From Bacteroidales bacterium (GTDB lineage Bacteria; Bacteroidota; Bacteroidia; Bacteroidales; UBA932), in NCBI GenBank assembly GCA_017471085.1, contig JAFUWW010000007.1, positions 53,513-117,512 on the forward strand: 64,000 bases of DNA. The letters are read 5' to 3'. The notes under the pieces were generated by a model. The model saw only the letters and a program-made list of their open reading frames with translations. It was not told the origin of the DNA and searched no databases. Positions 7,589 through 15,793 of the stretch are shown here, piece by piece; within the stretch, counting starts at the first letter, position 1; each line of letters opens with the position of its first letter. Both the position numbers and the translations under genes were made by a program.

Positions 7589-8754
7589 ACCGATTCTATT
7601 TCCGGCTCCGCCGGGGCGCCGCCATCCTGACCGGCATTGTCTTCCTGGTCTCCGGCCTCCTGAAACTGATGGACCCGGTGGGCACCATGCTCATCGTCAC
7701 GGAATACTGTAAGTTCCTGCATCTGCAGTTCCTGCTGCCCGCCGCGAAGGTGCTGGGCATCAACCTGGCCCTTACGGAATCGGCCCTGGGCGTGGCGCTG
7801 ATAACCGGTGTGGTGCGGAAATTCGCCGCATGGGTCACCTTTGTGATGCTGGGATTCTTTACCCTGCTTACCCTTGTCCTGTGGATCCGGAATCCGGAAA
7901 TGGACTGCGGATGCTTCGGGGAGGCCTTCCATCTGACGCATGCCCAGAGTTTCTGGAAGAACGTGATCCTGCTCGCTCTCTCCCTCTTTGCTTTCCTTCC
8001 CATGCGTTCGCTGGGACATGCCAAGAAGCGCAAGAGACTGGCTGCCATGGTGGGCTGGGCCTCGCTGGTGGCCGCCGCCGTCTATTGCAACCTGCATATC
8101 CCTCCGCTGGATTTTACTCCTTTCGCCCCCGGTGCGGAACTGTTTGCCTCGCTGGACAACGACTACCAGGCTACAGACGGCTACCGGGCGGCGTTTGTCT
8201 ACGAAAAGGACGGGCAGCAGGGAACCTTTACGCTGGACAACCTGCCGGATTCCACCTGGACCTTCGTCAAGGTCGATTCCCTTTACCGCGAAACCCCCGG
8301 CAAAGGCCCGGAAAAGCCCATCCTCTCCTTCCGCGACGCTTCGGGAGAGTATCAGGACGAATTGGCCGTGCTGGACAAGGTGGTGGTATTCTCCGTCTAT
8401 GCTCCGGCGAAAGCCCGCTGGGAGCGTCTCAGTGAGCAGGTCCGGCAAGTGGAGGAAGCCGGCGCCCGGCCGCTCCTGCTGGTAACCGGCACCCCGGAGG
8501 ATGTTCCGGCAGGGCTGAACCCCTATTTTGCCGATTACAAGACACTGATCACCCTGAACCGCAGCAATGGCGGCATTTCCTATTTCGACAAGGGCGAACT
8601 GATTGCCAAATGGGGACGGCGTGATTTCCCCAAGGATATCAAGTCCAGCCTGGCGGATGACCCGGTAGACCTGGCTACGCATCTTTCCGTAAGAAAAAGC
8701 ATCCAGGTACAGGGCTTCTGCCTGTACCTGGGTGCCATACTCATTCTGCTGTAA
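7585..8754 (+). CDS. DoxX/MauE-like integral membrane protein
   Basis: 389-residue protein with four transmembrane helices in the first 150 residues, as in DoxX/MauE proteins. The segment NPEMDCGCFGEAF is the typical Cys-Gly-Cys element of the MauE-like branch, linked in known cases to disulphide or quinone redox chemistry. The remaining 200 residues look extracytoplasmic or soluble, with a final hydrophobic helix at about 375-389. It overlaps tmk by 4 nt and ends 6 nt from the convergent infB. Exact function unknown. Confidence 0.72.
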   Translation: MNRFYFRLRRGAAILTGIVFLVSGLLKLMDPVGTMLIVTEYCKFLHLQFLLPAAKVLGINLALTESALGVALITGVVRKFAAWVTFVMLGFFTLLTLVLWIRNPEMDCGCFGEAFHLTHAQSFWKNVILLALSLFAFLPMRSLGHAKKRKRLAAMVGWASLVAAAVYCNLHIPPLDFTPFAPGAELFASLDNDYQATDGYRAAFVYEKDGQQGTFTLDNLPDSTWTFVKVDSLYRETPGKGPEKPILSFRDASGEYQDELAVLDKVVVFSVYAPAKARWERLSEQVRQVEEAGARPLLLVTGTPEDVPAGLNPYFADYKTLITLNRSNGGISYFDKGELIAKWGRRDFPKDIKSSLADDPVDLATHLSVRKSIQVQGFCLYLGAILILL

Positions 8755-8760
8755 GCTGAA

Positions 8761-11535
8761 TTACAGACTCCGTTTGATTTCCGTAATCTGGAAAGCCTCG
8801 ATGACATCACCGGGGTGGATGTCGTTGTAGCGGTCCAGACCGCAGCCGCATTCCATGCCGGCGGGTACTTCCTTGGCATTGTCCTTGCCGCGCTGCAGCG
8901 AGGAGAGTTCGCCGGTGTACACCACGATACCGTCGCGGATAAGACGTACCTGGGCTTTGCTGGTAAGTTTTCCTTCTTTCACCAGGCAGCCGGCGATGGT
9001 GCCCACCTTGGAGATCTTGAAGGTCTGCTTCACCTCGGCGGTGGCGGTGACCTCTTCCTTCTTCTCCGGCTCCAGCATACCTTCGATACCTTCCTTCACT
9101 TCGTTGATACAGTCGTAGATCACGGAGTAGAGGCGGATTTCGATGCCTTCCTTCTCGGCGGAGCGGCGGGCTTCGGCGGAAGGACGCACCTGGAAGCCGA
9201 TGATCACGGCGTCGGAGGCCTCTGCCAGCAGCACGTCGGATTCCGAAATCTGACCCACGGCCTTGTGGATCACGTTCACGCGCACCTCTTCGGTGGAGAG
9301 CTTGATCAGGGAATCGGACAGGGCTTCCACGGAGCCGTCCACGTCGCCCTTCACAATCACGTTGAGTTCCTTGAAGTTGCCGATGGCGATCCGTCGGCCG
9401 ATCTCTTCCAGGGTAAGGTGCTTCTGCGTCTTGATGCCCTGGATGCGGATGAGCTGTTCGCGCTTCTGGGCGATGGCCTTGGCCTCTTTTTCATCGGCCA
9501 TGATGTTGAACTTCTCACCGGCGGCGGGAGCGCCGTTCAGGCCCAGCAGGGAGACCGGCGTGGAAGGGCCGGCGCTCTGGACTTTCTGTCCGCGCTCGTT
9601 GTACATGGCCTTGACGCGGCCGTAGTAGGCTCCTGAAATAATGACGTCGCCCACGTTCACGGTGCCGTCCTGCACCAGTACGGTGGCCAGGTAGCCGCGT
9701 CCCTTGTCCAGGGAACTCTCAATCACGGCGCCGCTGCCCATCTTGTTGGGGTTGGCTTTCAGCTCCAGGAGGTCGGTCTCGAAGAGTACCTTCTCCAGCA
9801 GCTTGTCGACGTTCACGCCCTTCTTGGCCGATATTTCCTGGCACTGGTACTTGCCGCCCCAGTCTTCCACCAGGATGTTCATCTCGGAGAGCTGGCGGCG
9901 GATGGTATCCGGGTTGGCGCCGGGCTTGTCGATCTTGTTGATGGCGAAGACCATGGGGACGCCGGCGGCCTGTGCATGGGCGATGGCTTCCTTGGTCTGG
10001 GGCATCACGGCGTCATCGGCCGCGACGATGATGATGGCGAGGTCGGTCATCTGGGCGCCGCGGGCACGCATGGCGGTGAAGGCCTCGTGGCCCGGAGTAT
10101 CCAGGAACGTGATGTGACGGCCGCTGGGCAGGGTTACATTGTAGGCGCCGATGTGCTGGGTGATACCGCCGGCCTCACCGGCAATCACGTTGGAATTGCG
10201 GATGTTGTCCAGGAGGGATGTTTTGCCGTGGTCTACGTGGCCCATCACGGTGATTACCGGGGGACGCTCCACCAGGTCTTCTTCCCGGTCGGGTTCCTGC
10301 TGCTGTACCTCTTCGGTAAGCTCGGCCGTTACGAACTCGACCTTGTATCCGAACTCTTCGGCCACCAGGACCAGGGTTTCGGCATCCAGGCGCTGGTTGA
10401 TGGACACCATCATGCCCAGAGACATGCAGGCGCCGATCACCTTCACCACGGGGGTGTTGTTCATGAGGGTGGCCAGGTCGTTCACGGTGACGAACTCGGT
10501 GACTTTGAGCACCTTGTTCTCCGCTGCAGCGGCTTCCATCTCTTCCTGGCTGCGGATGGCGGCGATTTCGCGCTTCTCCTTACGGTGCTTGGCGCCGAAA
10601 TTGTTCTTGTTCTCGTTCATCCGGGCGTAGGTCTCTTTCACCTGCTTCTGGATCTCCTTCTGCATTTCTTCCTGCTCGGCCTCGGTCATGGCAGGCTTGA
10701 AGCGGTCGCCCTTCTTGCGGCCCTTGCCGGCGGCGGCATCGGCCTGTTTTTTCTTGTCACCTCCGTTTTTCTTCGGTGCCTTTTCGGCCTGTACCTTGGT
10801 GACATCCACTTTCTGGGAGCCGCCTTTGATGCGTTCCCGTTTTTTGTTCTTCTTGGGGTCGAACTGGGAAAGGTCAATCTTGCCGAGAACCTTGAAGGGG
10901 GCGGCTTCCTGGGCAGGCTTTTCCGCTGGGGTCTGGGCGGGCTGGCTCTGCTCCTGGACGGGCTCCTCTACCTTCGCGATTTCGGGCTCTTCCGCAGGCT
11001 GGGGTTCCTCCTGTACGGGTTCCGGCTCTTCAGCAGGTTCGGGTTCAGGTTCCGGCTCTTCGTCCTGTACGGGTTCCGGTTCCTCCGCGGGCTCTTCTTC
11101 CTTTACAGGCGCGGGCTCCTGGACGGGAACTTCTTCGATGACAGGCTCTTCCACTGCGGGCTCAGGCTCTTCTTCCTTCACGGGTTCGGGTTCCGGCTGG
11201 GCGGGGTGCTCGGGTTCCTGTACGGCAGCGCGGGAGAGGTTGTTGTTCTTGATCACGGTCACGCGTTCCGGTTCGTACTCGTCTTCCTCGTTGTCCTGTT
11301 TCTTGGAGGCTTTGTCCAGGATTTCCGTGAGCTTGACGTCCACCTTTTCGGCGGCTTCCTTCAGTTCCAGGTCTTTTCCGAACTTCTTGTGCAGTTCAGG
11401 GACATACTCGTCCGACACCTTCATGTTGGGATTGGCTCCCTCGATGCCGGCGCCTTTGGAATTCAGAAAGTCCACCAGGGTGTCAAGCCCGATGTTGAAT
11501 TGTTTTATAAGTTTCGATAATCTGATTTCTGCCAT
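8761..11535 (-). CDS. infB: Translation initiation factor IF-2
   Basis: 924-residue GTPase that places fMet-tRNA on the 30S subunit. It has an IF2_N domain at the start ([11 protein letters not shown]), a long low-complexity region rich in E, P and A at about 85-215, a basic lysine-rich linker, a second IF2_N-like segment, and then the G domain with GHVDHGKT near residues 429-436, DTPGHE and NKIDKP. Domains II-IV follow. The acidic Glu/Pro stretch is long and repetitive. Last gene of the rimP-nusA-infB operon, 30 nt after nusA. Confidence 0.96.
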   Translation of the reverse strand: MAEIRLSKLIKQFNIGLDTLVDFLNSKGAGIEGANPNMKVSDEYVPELHKKFGKDLELKEAAEKVDVKLTEILDKASKKQDNEEDEYEPERVTVIKNNNLSRAAVQEPEHPAQPEPEPVKEEEPEPAVEEPVIEEVPVQEPAPVKEEEPAEEPEPVQDEEPEPEPEPAEEPEPVQEEPQPAEEPEIAKVEEPVQEQSQPAQTPAEKPAQEAAPFKVLGKIDLSQFDPKKNKKRERIKGGSQKVDVTKVQAEKAPKKNGGDKKKQADAAAGKGRKKGDRFKPAMTEAEQEEMQKEIQKQVKETYARMNENKNNFGAKHRKEKREIAAIRSQEEMEAAAAENKVLKVTEFVTVNDLATLMNNTPVVKVIGACMSLGMMVSINQRLDAETLVLVAEEFGYKVEFVTAELTEEVQQQEPDREEDLVERPPVITVMGHVDHGKTSLLDNIRNSNVIAGEAGGITQHIGAYNVTLPSGRHITFLDTPGHEAFTAMRARGAQMTDLAIIIVAADDAVMPQTKEAIAHAQAAGVPMVFAINKIDKPGANPDTIRRQLSEMNILVEDWGGKYQCQEISAKKGVNVDKLLEKVLFETDLLELKANPNKMGSGAVIESSLDKGRGYLATVLVQDGTVNVGDVIISGAYYGRVKAMYNERGQKVQSAGPSTPVSLLGLNGAPAAGEKFNIMADEKEAKAIAQKREQLIRIQGIKTQKHLTLEEIGRRIAIGNFKELNVIVKGDVDGSVEALSDSLIKLSTEEVRVNVIHKAVGQISESDVLLAEASDAVIIGFQVRPSAEARRSAEKEGIEIRLYSVIYDCINEVKEGIEGMLEPEKKEEVTATAEVKQTFKISKVGTIAGCLVKEGKLTSKAQVRLIRDGIVVYTGELSSLQRGKDNAKEVPAGMECGCGLDRYNDIHPGDVIEAFQITEIKRSL

Positions 11536-11565
11536 ATATAACCCCTTGTTTTTTGTAGTCTTGTA

Positions 11566-12834
11566 TTAGTCTTCGAATTCTTCGTGGAGGATGCGGAGCA
11601 CCTCTTCCACGGTCTCGTCTTCCAGGTCTGCCCGGGAGGCGATGTCGGCGGGAGAAAGGGCCATGACGCTGCGGGCGGTGTCGCAGCCGATGGACTGCAG
11701 GCGCTCGATCACCCAAGGATCGATTACGTCGTCGAACTCGCTCAGGAGCACGTCGTCCTCCTCTTCCTCGTTCTGCGGGAGTTCCCTCCAGACCTCGATT
11801 TCACGGCCTACCAGCATGCTGGCGAGCTTGATGTTCACGCCGCCCTTGCCGATACCTTTCTTCACCTCTTCGGCCTGCATGTACACCTTGATCTTGTCCT
11901 CGGGACCTTCGCCAAGGTCGATGCGGGAGATGTGGGCCGGATTCAGCGCACGGGTGATCATGAGCTGCGGGTTGGTGGTCCACTGGATCACGTCGATGTT
12001 CTCGTTGCGGAGCTCGCGGACGATACCCATGATGCGGGATCCCTTTACGCCGATGCAGGCGCCGATCGGGTCGATGCGGTCGTCATAGGACTCGACGGCC
12101 ACCTTGGCGCGCTCGCCGGGGATGCGGACAACCTTCTTGACGGTGATCAGACCGTCGTAGATTTCCGGCACTTCCATCTCGAAGAGTTTCTCCAGGAAGG
12201 AATCGGTGGTGCGGGACAGGATGATGTAGGGCGTGGTGTTGTTCTTCATCTCCACGCTCTTGATGATGGCGCGGACCGAATCGCTCTTCTTGAAGCGCTC
12301 GCCGGGAATCTGCTCGCTCTTGGGCATGCGGAGCTCGTTGCCGTCCTCGTCCAGGATGAGCACTTCGTTCTTCCAGGTCTGGTACACTTCGCCGGTGAAG
12401 ATTTCACCCACGCGCTCGGAGTACTTCTTGTATACGTTGGCCTTTTCGATGTCCATGATACGGCCCTGCAGGTTCTGCCGGATGTTCAGAATGCCGCGTC
12501 GGCCGAAAGAGGAGAGGGAGAGCTTGCGGGTGAAGGTGTCGCCGATTTCGTAGTCGTCGTCACCGGTCTCGGCCTTGATCTCTTCCACGGTAATCTGGGA
12601 CACGGGGTCTTCCACTTCCTCCACCACTTCGAAGTTCTGGTAGATTTCGCAGTCTCCCTTGTCCACGTTGATGATGACGTCGAAGTTGTCGGCGCTGCCG
12701 TAGGTCTTGGCGAGCTGGGTGAGGAACACGTCCTTCAGAACGCCGAGCATCACCGGGCGGTCAATGCTCTTTTCTTCCTTGAAGTCCTTGAAAGCATCGA
12801 TCAAGGTCACTTCTTTCTCTTTTTCTTTTGCCAT
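11566..12834 (-). CDS. nusA: Transcription termination/antitermination factor NusA
   Basis: 422-residue RNA polymerase-associated factor that promotes pausing and intrinsic termination. The N-terminal polymerase-binding domain is followed by an S1 domain (about 130-200, GEIFTGEVYQ), two KH domains (DPIGACIGVKGSRI and GKGGVNIKLA), and a C-terminal helix-hairpin-helix region ending the protein. It has the standard order between rimP and infB. The 123-nt gap before it holds a dispersed repeat at 12934-12959 and no clear promoter, so it probably shares the rimP promoter. Confidence 0.95.
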   Translation of the reverse strand: MAKEKEKEVTLIDAFKDFKEEKSIDRPVMLGVLKDVFLTQLAKTYGSADNFDVIINVDKGDCEIYQNFEVVEEVEDPVSQITVEEIKAETGDDDYEIGDTFTRKLSLSSFGRRGILNIRQNLQGRIMDIEKANVYKKYSERVGEIFTGEVYQTWKNEVLILDEDGNELRMPKSEQIPGERFKKSDSVRAIIKSVEMKNNTTPYIILSRTTDSFLEKLFEMEVPEIYDGLITVKKVVRIPGERAKVAVESYDDRIDPIGACIGVKGSRIMGIVRELRNENIDVIQWTTNPQLMITRALNPAHISRIDLGEGPEDKIKVYMQAEEVKKGIGKGGVNIKLASMLVGREIEVWRELPQNEEEEDDVLLSEFDDVIDPWVIERLQSIGCDTARSVMALSPADIASRADLEDETVEEVLRILHEEFED

Positions 12835-12933
12835 TATTCAGTGTTTATTTTGTATTCGTTTGTAAGGTCTCGTCTTGTTTTCCTGACGGGTCTGTTTTCT
12901 ATCTGCTGGCCTGCCCCGTTTGTCTTCGGACCT

Positions 12934-12959
12934 GTCATTCTTTGCGGAGCGAAGAATCT
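12934..12959. repeat. Dispersed GTCATTC...GAATCT repeat
   Basis: GTCATTCTTTGCGGAGCGAA followed by GAATCT forms a short imperfect inverted repeat (ATTCTT/AAGAAT). It resembles the common bacterial motif GTCATTCTGAGCGAAGCGAA; a sister copy lies at 21484-21509. Located in the rimP-nusA spacer. Confidence 0.5.
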
Positions 12960-13425
12960 ATTTGAATTCAATGTACGGCGTGACGGAATTGATGTCGGAG
13001 AGGGCGTACACATCGTTGTGGTCCACCTTTTCCTTTTTCTTCTTTCCTTCCACGGCTTCCAGGGCGGTATACTGCAAGGTGATGTCCTGTTCGGTGGCTG
13101 CCGTGAGGGTGGCGACCAGGCGTTTCCCGCCCTTGAACTTTACGTCGACCTTGGAGCCCAGGGCTTTCTGAAACTGCCGGAATACCTTGAACGGGCGGTC
13201 CAGCCCGGCCGAAGACACCGTAAGGGCGTAATCTTCAACGTCCTGGTCGAAAGCCTCGTGCATCACCTTGTCGATGGCGGCGCAGTCTTCCCAGTCCACA
13301 ATCCCTTCTTCTTTTTCGATGACGATCTCGATGTCGTTCTCCGCGCTCACGGTCACGTCCACCAGGAAGCATCCCCGTTCCGCTGCAGCCGTTTCCACGG
13401 CCTGTATAATCTGTTCTCTTTTCAT
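12958..13425 (-). CDS. rimP: Ribosome maturation factor RimP
   Basis: 155-residue 30S-assembly factor. The N-terminal alpha/beta domain carries CFLVDVTVSAENDIEIVIEK and the linker segment SSAGLDRPF, characteristic of RimP, and is followed by an SH3-like C-terminal domain. First gene of the rimP-nusA-infB operon. It is preceded by tandem palindromic repeats and, further up, by a terminator-like hairpin next to a consensus promoter. Confidence 0.92.
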   Translation of the reverse strand: MKREQIIQAVETAAAERGCFLVDVTVSAENDIEIVIEKEEGIVDWEDCAAIDKVMHEAFDQDVEDYALTVSSAGLDRPFKVFRQFQKALGSKVDVKFKGGKRLVATLTAATEQDITLQYTALEAVEGKKKKEKVDHNDVYALSDINSVTPYIEFK

Positions 13426-13434
13426 AATGTCTCC

Positions 13435-13535
13435 GTCATGCCCCGTTTGAGCTTTTGCAAAACCGGCTTTCTGTCATGCCCGGTTTGCAGTCTTTGAAAC
13501 CGGCTTTCTGTCATGCCCGGTTTGACCGGGCGTCT
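13435..13535. repeat. Three tandem GTCATGCCCGGTTTG-type palindromic repeats
   Basis: Copies begin at 13435, 13473 and 13510 with a period of about 38 nt. Each begins GTCATGCCCCG or GTCATGCCCGG and contains a small hairpin (for example CCGGTTT...AAACCGG in the second; CCCGG TTTGA CCGGG in the third). They lie in the transcribed leader of rimP, between the hairpin at 13542 and the start codon. Confidence 0.7.
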
Positions 13536-13541
13536 TCTAAT

Positions 13542-13572
13542 AAAAAAGATAGGGGACCGTCGTCCTCTATCT
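13542..13572 (-). terminator. Intrinsic terminator-like hairpin at the 5' end of the rimP-nusA-infB transcript
   Basis: On the minus strand AGATAGAGGAC-GACG-GTCCCCTATCT forms an 11-bp stem (one G-U pair) followed by six T residues, a classical intrinsic terminator. It begins only 6-8 nt after the predicted start of the consensus promoter at 13585-13615, so it lies at the very start of the operon transcript rather than at the end of another gene. Attenuation by NusA itself is a plausible reading. Confidence 0.7.
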
Positions 13573-13584
13573 CGTTCACAGCCG

Positions 13585-13615
13585 CAAATATACGCATAAT
13601 ATCCGAAATTTCCAA
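13585..13615 (-). promoter_or_regulatory. rimP-nusA-infB promoter
   Basis: On the minus strand TTG (13613-13615), a 20-nt spacer and TATATTTG (13585-13592) match the Bacteroidota consensus exactly. Predicted transcription start is about 13578-13580, giving a leader of about 155 nt. Confidence 0.72.
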
Positions 13616-13697
13616 ATTCTGCCGCTTCTCCGTGCCCTGTCGCTTGCTCTTATCAGGCTTTCCGATCGCCTGTTCTATGCCATGTCGCTACGGGAAT

Positions 13698-13949
13698 CGG
13701 CCATGCAGTGCGTTTTAGCCTGCAACATGGCTCGAGTTCCCGGGCTCGGAATGGTTTTTGTTGCCATATTGCGGTGAAATTCGGCCATGCAGTGCGTTTT
13801 AGCCTGCAACATGGCTCGAGTTCCCGGGCTCGGGATGGTTTTTGTTGCCATATTGCGGTGAAATTCGGCCATGCAGTGCGTTTTAGCCTGCAACATGGCT
13901 CGAGTTCCCGGGCTCGGGATGGTTTTTGTTGCCATATTGCTGTGAGAAC
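13698..13949. repeat. 84-bp tandem repeat array A (three units)
   Basis: Three near-identical 84-bp units start at 13698, 13782 and 13866. Each contains a 53-nt module bounded by GCCATATTG and CAACATGGC (for example 13763-13815), plus a nested GCCATGCAG...CTGCAACATGGC hairpin. Both strands stay open because 84 is a multiple of three, but a 28-residue repeating peptide with no start signal is not convincing as a gene. The same architecture recurs at 63801-64000. Confidence 0.9.
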
Positions 13950-13957
13950 GACCTTAA

Positions 13958-14083
13958 CACCCCTCTAAAGCACACTTTTGTGCATTCGGGTGGGAAAATG
14001 TGCTTTAGCCCTGGTCGGCACACCCCTCTAAAGCACACTTTTGTGCATACGGGCGGGAAAATGTGCTTTAGGCTTGGCATCGG
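13958..14083. repeat. 63-bp direct repeat (two units) with internal hairpin
   Basis: Units start at 13958 and 14021, each beginning CACCCCTCTAAAGCACAC. CTAAAGCACA pairs with TGTGCTTTAG across each unit, and a shorter hairpin GCACA-CTTT-TGTGC competes with it. With array A this fills almost all of the 669-nt gene-free region 13426-14094; the rest (13616-13697) shows nothing I recognise. Confidence 0.88.
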
Positions 14084-14094
14084 CCATAAAAGTA

Positions 14095-14985
14095 TTATGG
14101 TTTCATGGGAGAGACAGGCCGGGTGAGCCAGCGGATGCTGCCGGGGCCTTCGTTGAAGATAAGGTCCAGGATGGAGAGGCGGGGAGTGAAGCCACCCAGG
14201 CGGTCGCGGAAGACTTGGTAGTACGGACGTTCCAGGCCGAGGTCCCGCAGGATGGTGTCCGGCCGCTTGGGGTGGATGACGTAGCGGTAGTCATCGGCAG
14301 GCATCCCCTCGGCCGATGACTGCCGCGTACCTTCCGGCCCCGCCAAAGACGCACCTTCCGGCCCCGCCAAAGACGTACCTTCCGGCCCCGCCAAAGACGC
14401 ACCTTCCGGCCCTGCCAAAGACGTACCGCCCGGCGGGCAGAAGCGCTCTGTGGGCACCAGGTTGCAGGCGATGCCGCAGCGGTCCATGCACCAGCGGAGC
14501 AGCGACAGGTTCAGCTCCCAGAGGGTGTCCGGACGTGCTTCCAGCAGGGGAAAGAGCGAATCCCGGTAATAATCGTAGTAGGCCGATGTCTCATAGGCCG
14601 TGTCCAGCGCCCGCTCTGTCCGTACGATCCAGGGGGTGGAATAATCCACGCGCACGGAACAGATGTTCAACGGGGAAACCTTCCTTTCCGGAACAGAGCC
14701 TCCCTCCGTAATCGAAGATTCCCGGTGGACCAGACGGCCGGGAAGCGGCAGAGAAGGAAGGGGCGCTAGTCCGTTGCTGCCATGCACTACTGGTACCTGA
14801 AGCATCTGCGGACCGTCGCCTGCCAGGATGTAGCAGCGGTTGCGGTAACTCTGCTTCTGGTAGTTCTCGCAGGCTTCCAGGCCGGTTACGGACGGGAAAA
14901 CCCTGTCGGGGGACAGGGTCATATCACGTGCCGCCAGGGCGAACCAGCTCAGCGGCGGAAAATAGGCTGTGGACAGGAGCACCAT
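14095..14985 (-). CDS. WbqC-like family protein with internal minisatellite
   Basis: 296-residue protein beginning LLSTAYFPPLSWFALAARD and containing NYQKQSYRNRCYI, the N-terminal features of the WbqC-like family (often near surface-polysaccharide genes; enzymatic role not settled). The middle holds four copies of an 8-residue unit (T/A)SLAGPEG at about 188-219, encoded by the 24-bp repeat at 14329-14424. The family core resumes afterwards with YRYVIHPKRP and SILDLIFNEGP, so the repeat looks like an insertion in a tolerant loop. It starts 3 nt after the lpxA stop, in the lpx operon. Confidence 0.82.
   Translation of the reverse strand: MVLLSTAYFPPLSWFALAARDMTLSPDRVFPSVTGLEACENYQKQSYRNRCYILAGDGPQMLQVPVVHGSNGLAPLPSLPLPGRLVHRESSITEGGSVPERKVSPLNICSVRVDYSTPWIVRTERALDTAYETSAYYDYYRDSLFPLLEARPDTLWELNLSLLRWCMDRCGIACNLVPTERFCPPGGTSLAGPEGASLAGPEGTSLAGPEGASLAGPEGTRQSSAEGMPADDYRYVIHPKRPDTILRDLGLERPYYQVFRDRLGGFTPRLSILDLIFNEGPGSIRWLTRPVSPMKP
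14329..14424. repeat. 24-bp in-frame minisatellite (four units) inside wbqC-like gene
   Basis: The unit ACCTTCCGGCCCCGCCAAAG plus GACG(C/T) repeats at 14329, 14353, 14377 and 14401. Because 24 is a multiple of three, copy-number change would keep the frame. The A/T alternation gives alternating Ala and Thr. Confidence 0.9.
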
Positions 14986-14988
14986 TCC

Positions 14989-15786
14989 CTACCGGTTCTG
15001 CCGGGGCTTGGGGATGATGCCGCGCTGCGAACTGCGGATGAAACCGAGGATGGTGTCGCGGCGCTCATTGACCGGGAAGTTGGCTTCGATGTATTCCACG
15101 GCCTGGGAAGTATTGCGGCCGGAGAAATAGATGATGTCGTAGATGTCCTTGATTTCGTTTACCTGTTCCTCGGTGAATCCGCGGCGCAGGAGCCCCACCT
15201 TGTTCACTCCCTCGAAAGAGACCGGATCGCGGCCGGCCAGGCAATAGGGCGGGATGTCTTTGGAAATCTTGGAATAGGCACCGACAAAGGCATGCGTGCC
15301 GATGCGGCAGAACTGGTGTGCCCCGGAATTGCCGGCCAGCACGGCCCAGTCTTCCAGGTCGACCTCTCCGGCGACGCCGGTATAGCTGACCAGGATGCAG
15401 TGACGGCCGATGTTGCAGTCGTGCGCGATGTGCACGTAGGACATCACCAGGGTGTCGTCTCCCACACGGGTGACGCCTTTACCGCTGGCCTTGGTGCCCC
15501 GGTTGATGGTGGCGCATTCGCGGATATTCACGCGGTCGCCGATCTCCACCCAGGATTCTTCCCCTTCAAACTTGAGGTCCTGCGGAATGCCGCCCACCAC
15601 GGCGCCGGGGAATACGGAGCAGTTCCGTCCCATTTTCACGTGGTTGTAGATGGTGGCATGGTTGTGGATGACACAGCCGTCGCCGATTTCTACGTTGGCG
15701 TCGATGAATGCGAAAGGACCCACTTCCACATTGTCTCCGAGTTTGGCGTCGGGACTTACATAGGCCAGAGGATGAATCTTGTTCAT
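14989..15786 (-). CDS. lpxA: UDP-N-acetylglucosamine acyltransferase
   Basis: 265-residue left-handed beta-helix acyltransferase of lipid A synthesis, transferring a 3-hydroxyacyl chain from ACP to UDP-GlcNAc. Hexapeptide repeats fill the first 180 residues (IHPLAYVSPDAKLGDNVEVG onward). NKVGLLRRGFTEEQ and a helical C-terminal domain are typical of LpxA. Length is normal. It begins 7 nt after the lpxC stop. Confidence 0.95.
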   Translation of the reverse strand: MNKIHPLAYVSPDAKLGDNVEVGPFAFIDANVEIGDGCVIHNHATIYNHVKMGRNCSVFPGAVVGGIPQDLKFEGEESWVEIGDRVNIRECATINRGTKASGKGVTRVGDDTLVMSYVHIAHDCNIGRHCILVSYTGVAGEVDLEDWAVLAGNSGAHQFCRIGTHAFVGAYSKISKDIPPYCLAGRDPVSFEGVNKVGLLRRGFTEEQVNEIKDIYDIIYFSGRNTSQAVEYIEANFPVNERRDTILGFIRSSQRGIIPKPRQNR

Positions 15787-15793
15787 GTGAGAT

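Noticed and set aside
13675..13935. 86-codon repetitive peptide in array A, open on both strands
   Set aside because: The frame is open only because the repeat period is 84; there is no start signal, and related array B breaks frame with an 83-bp unit.
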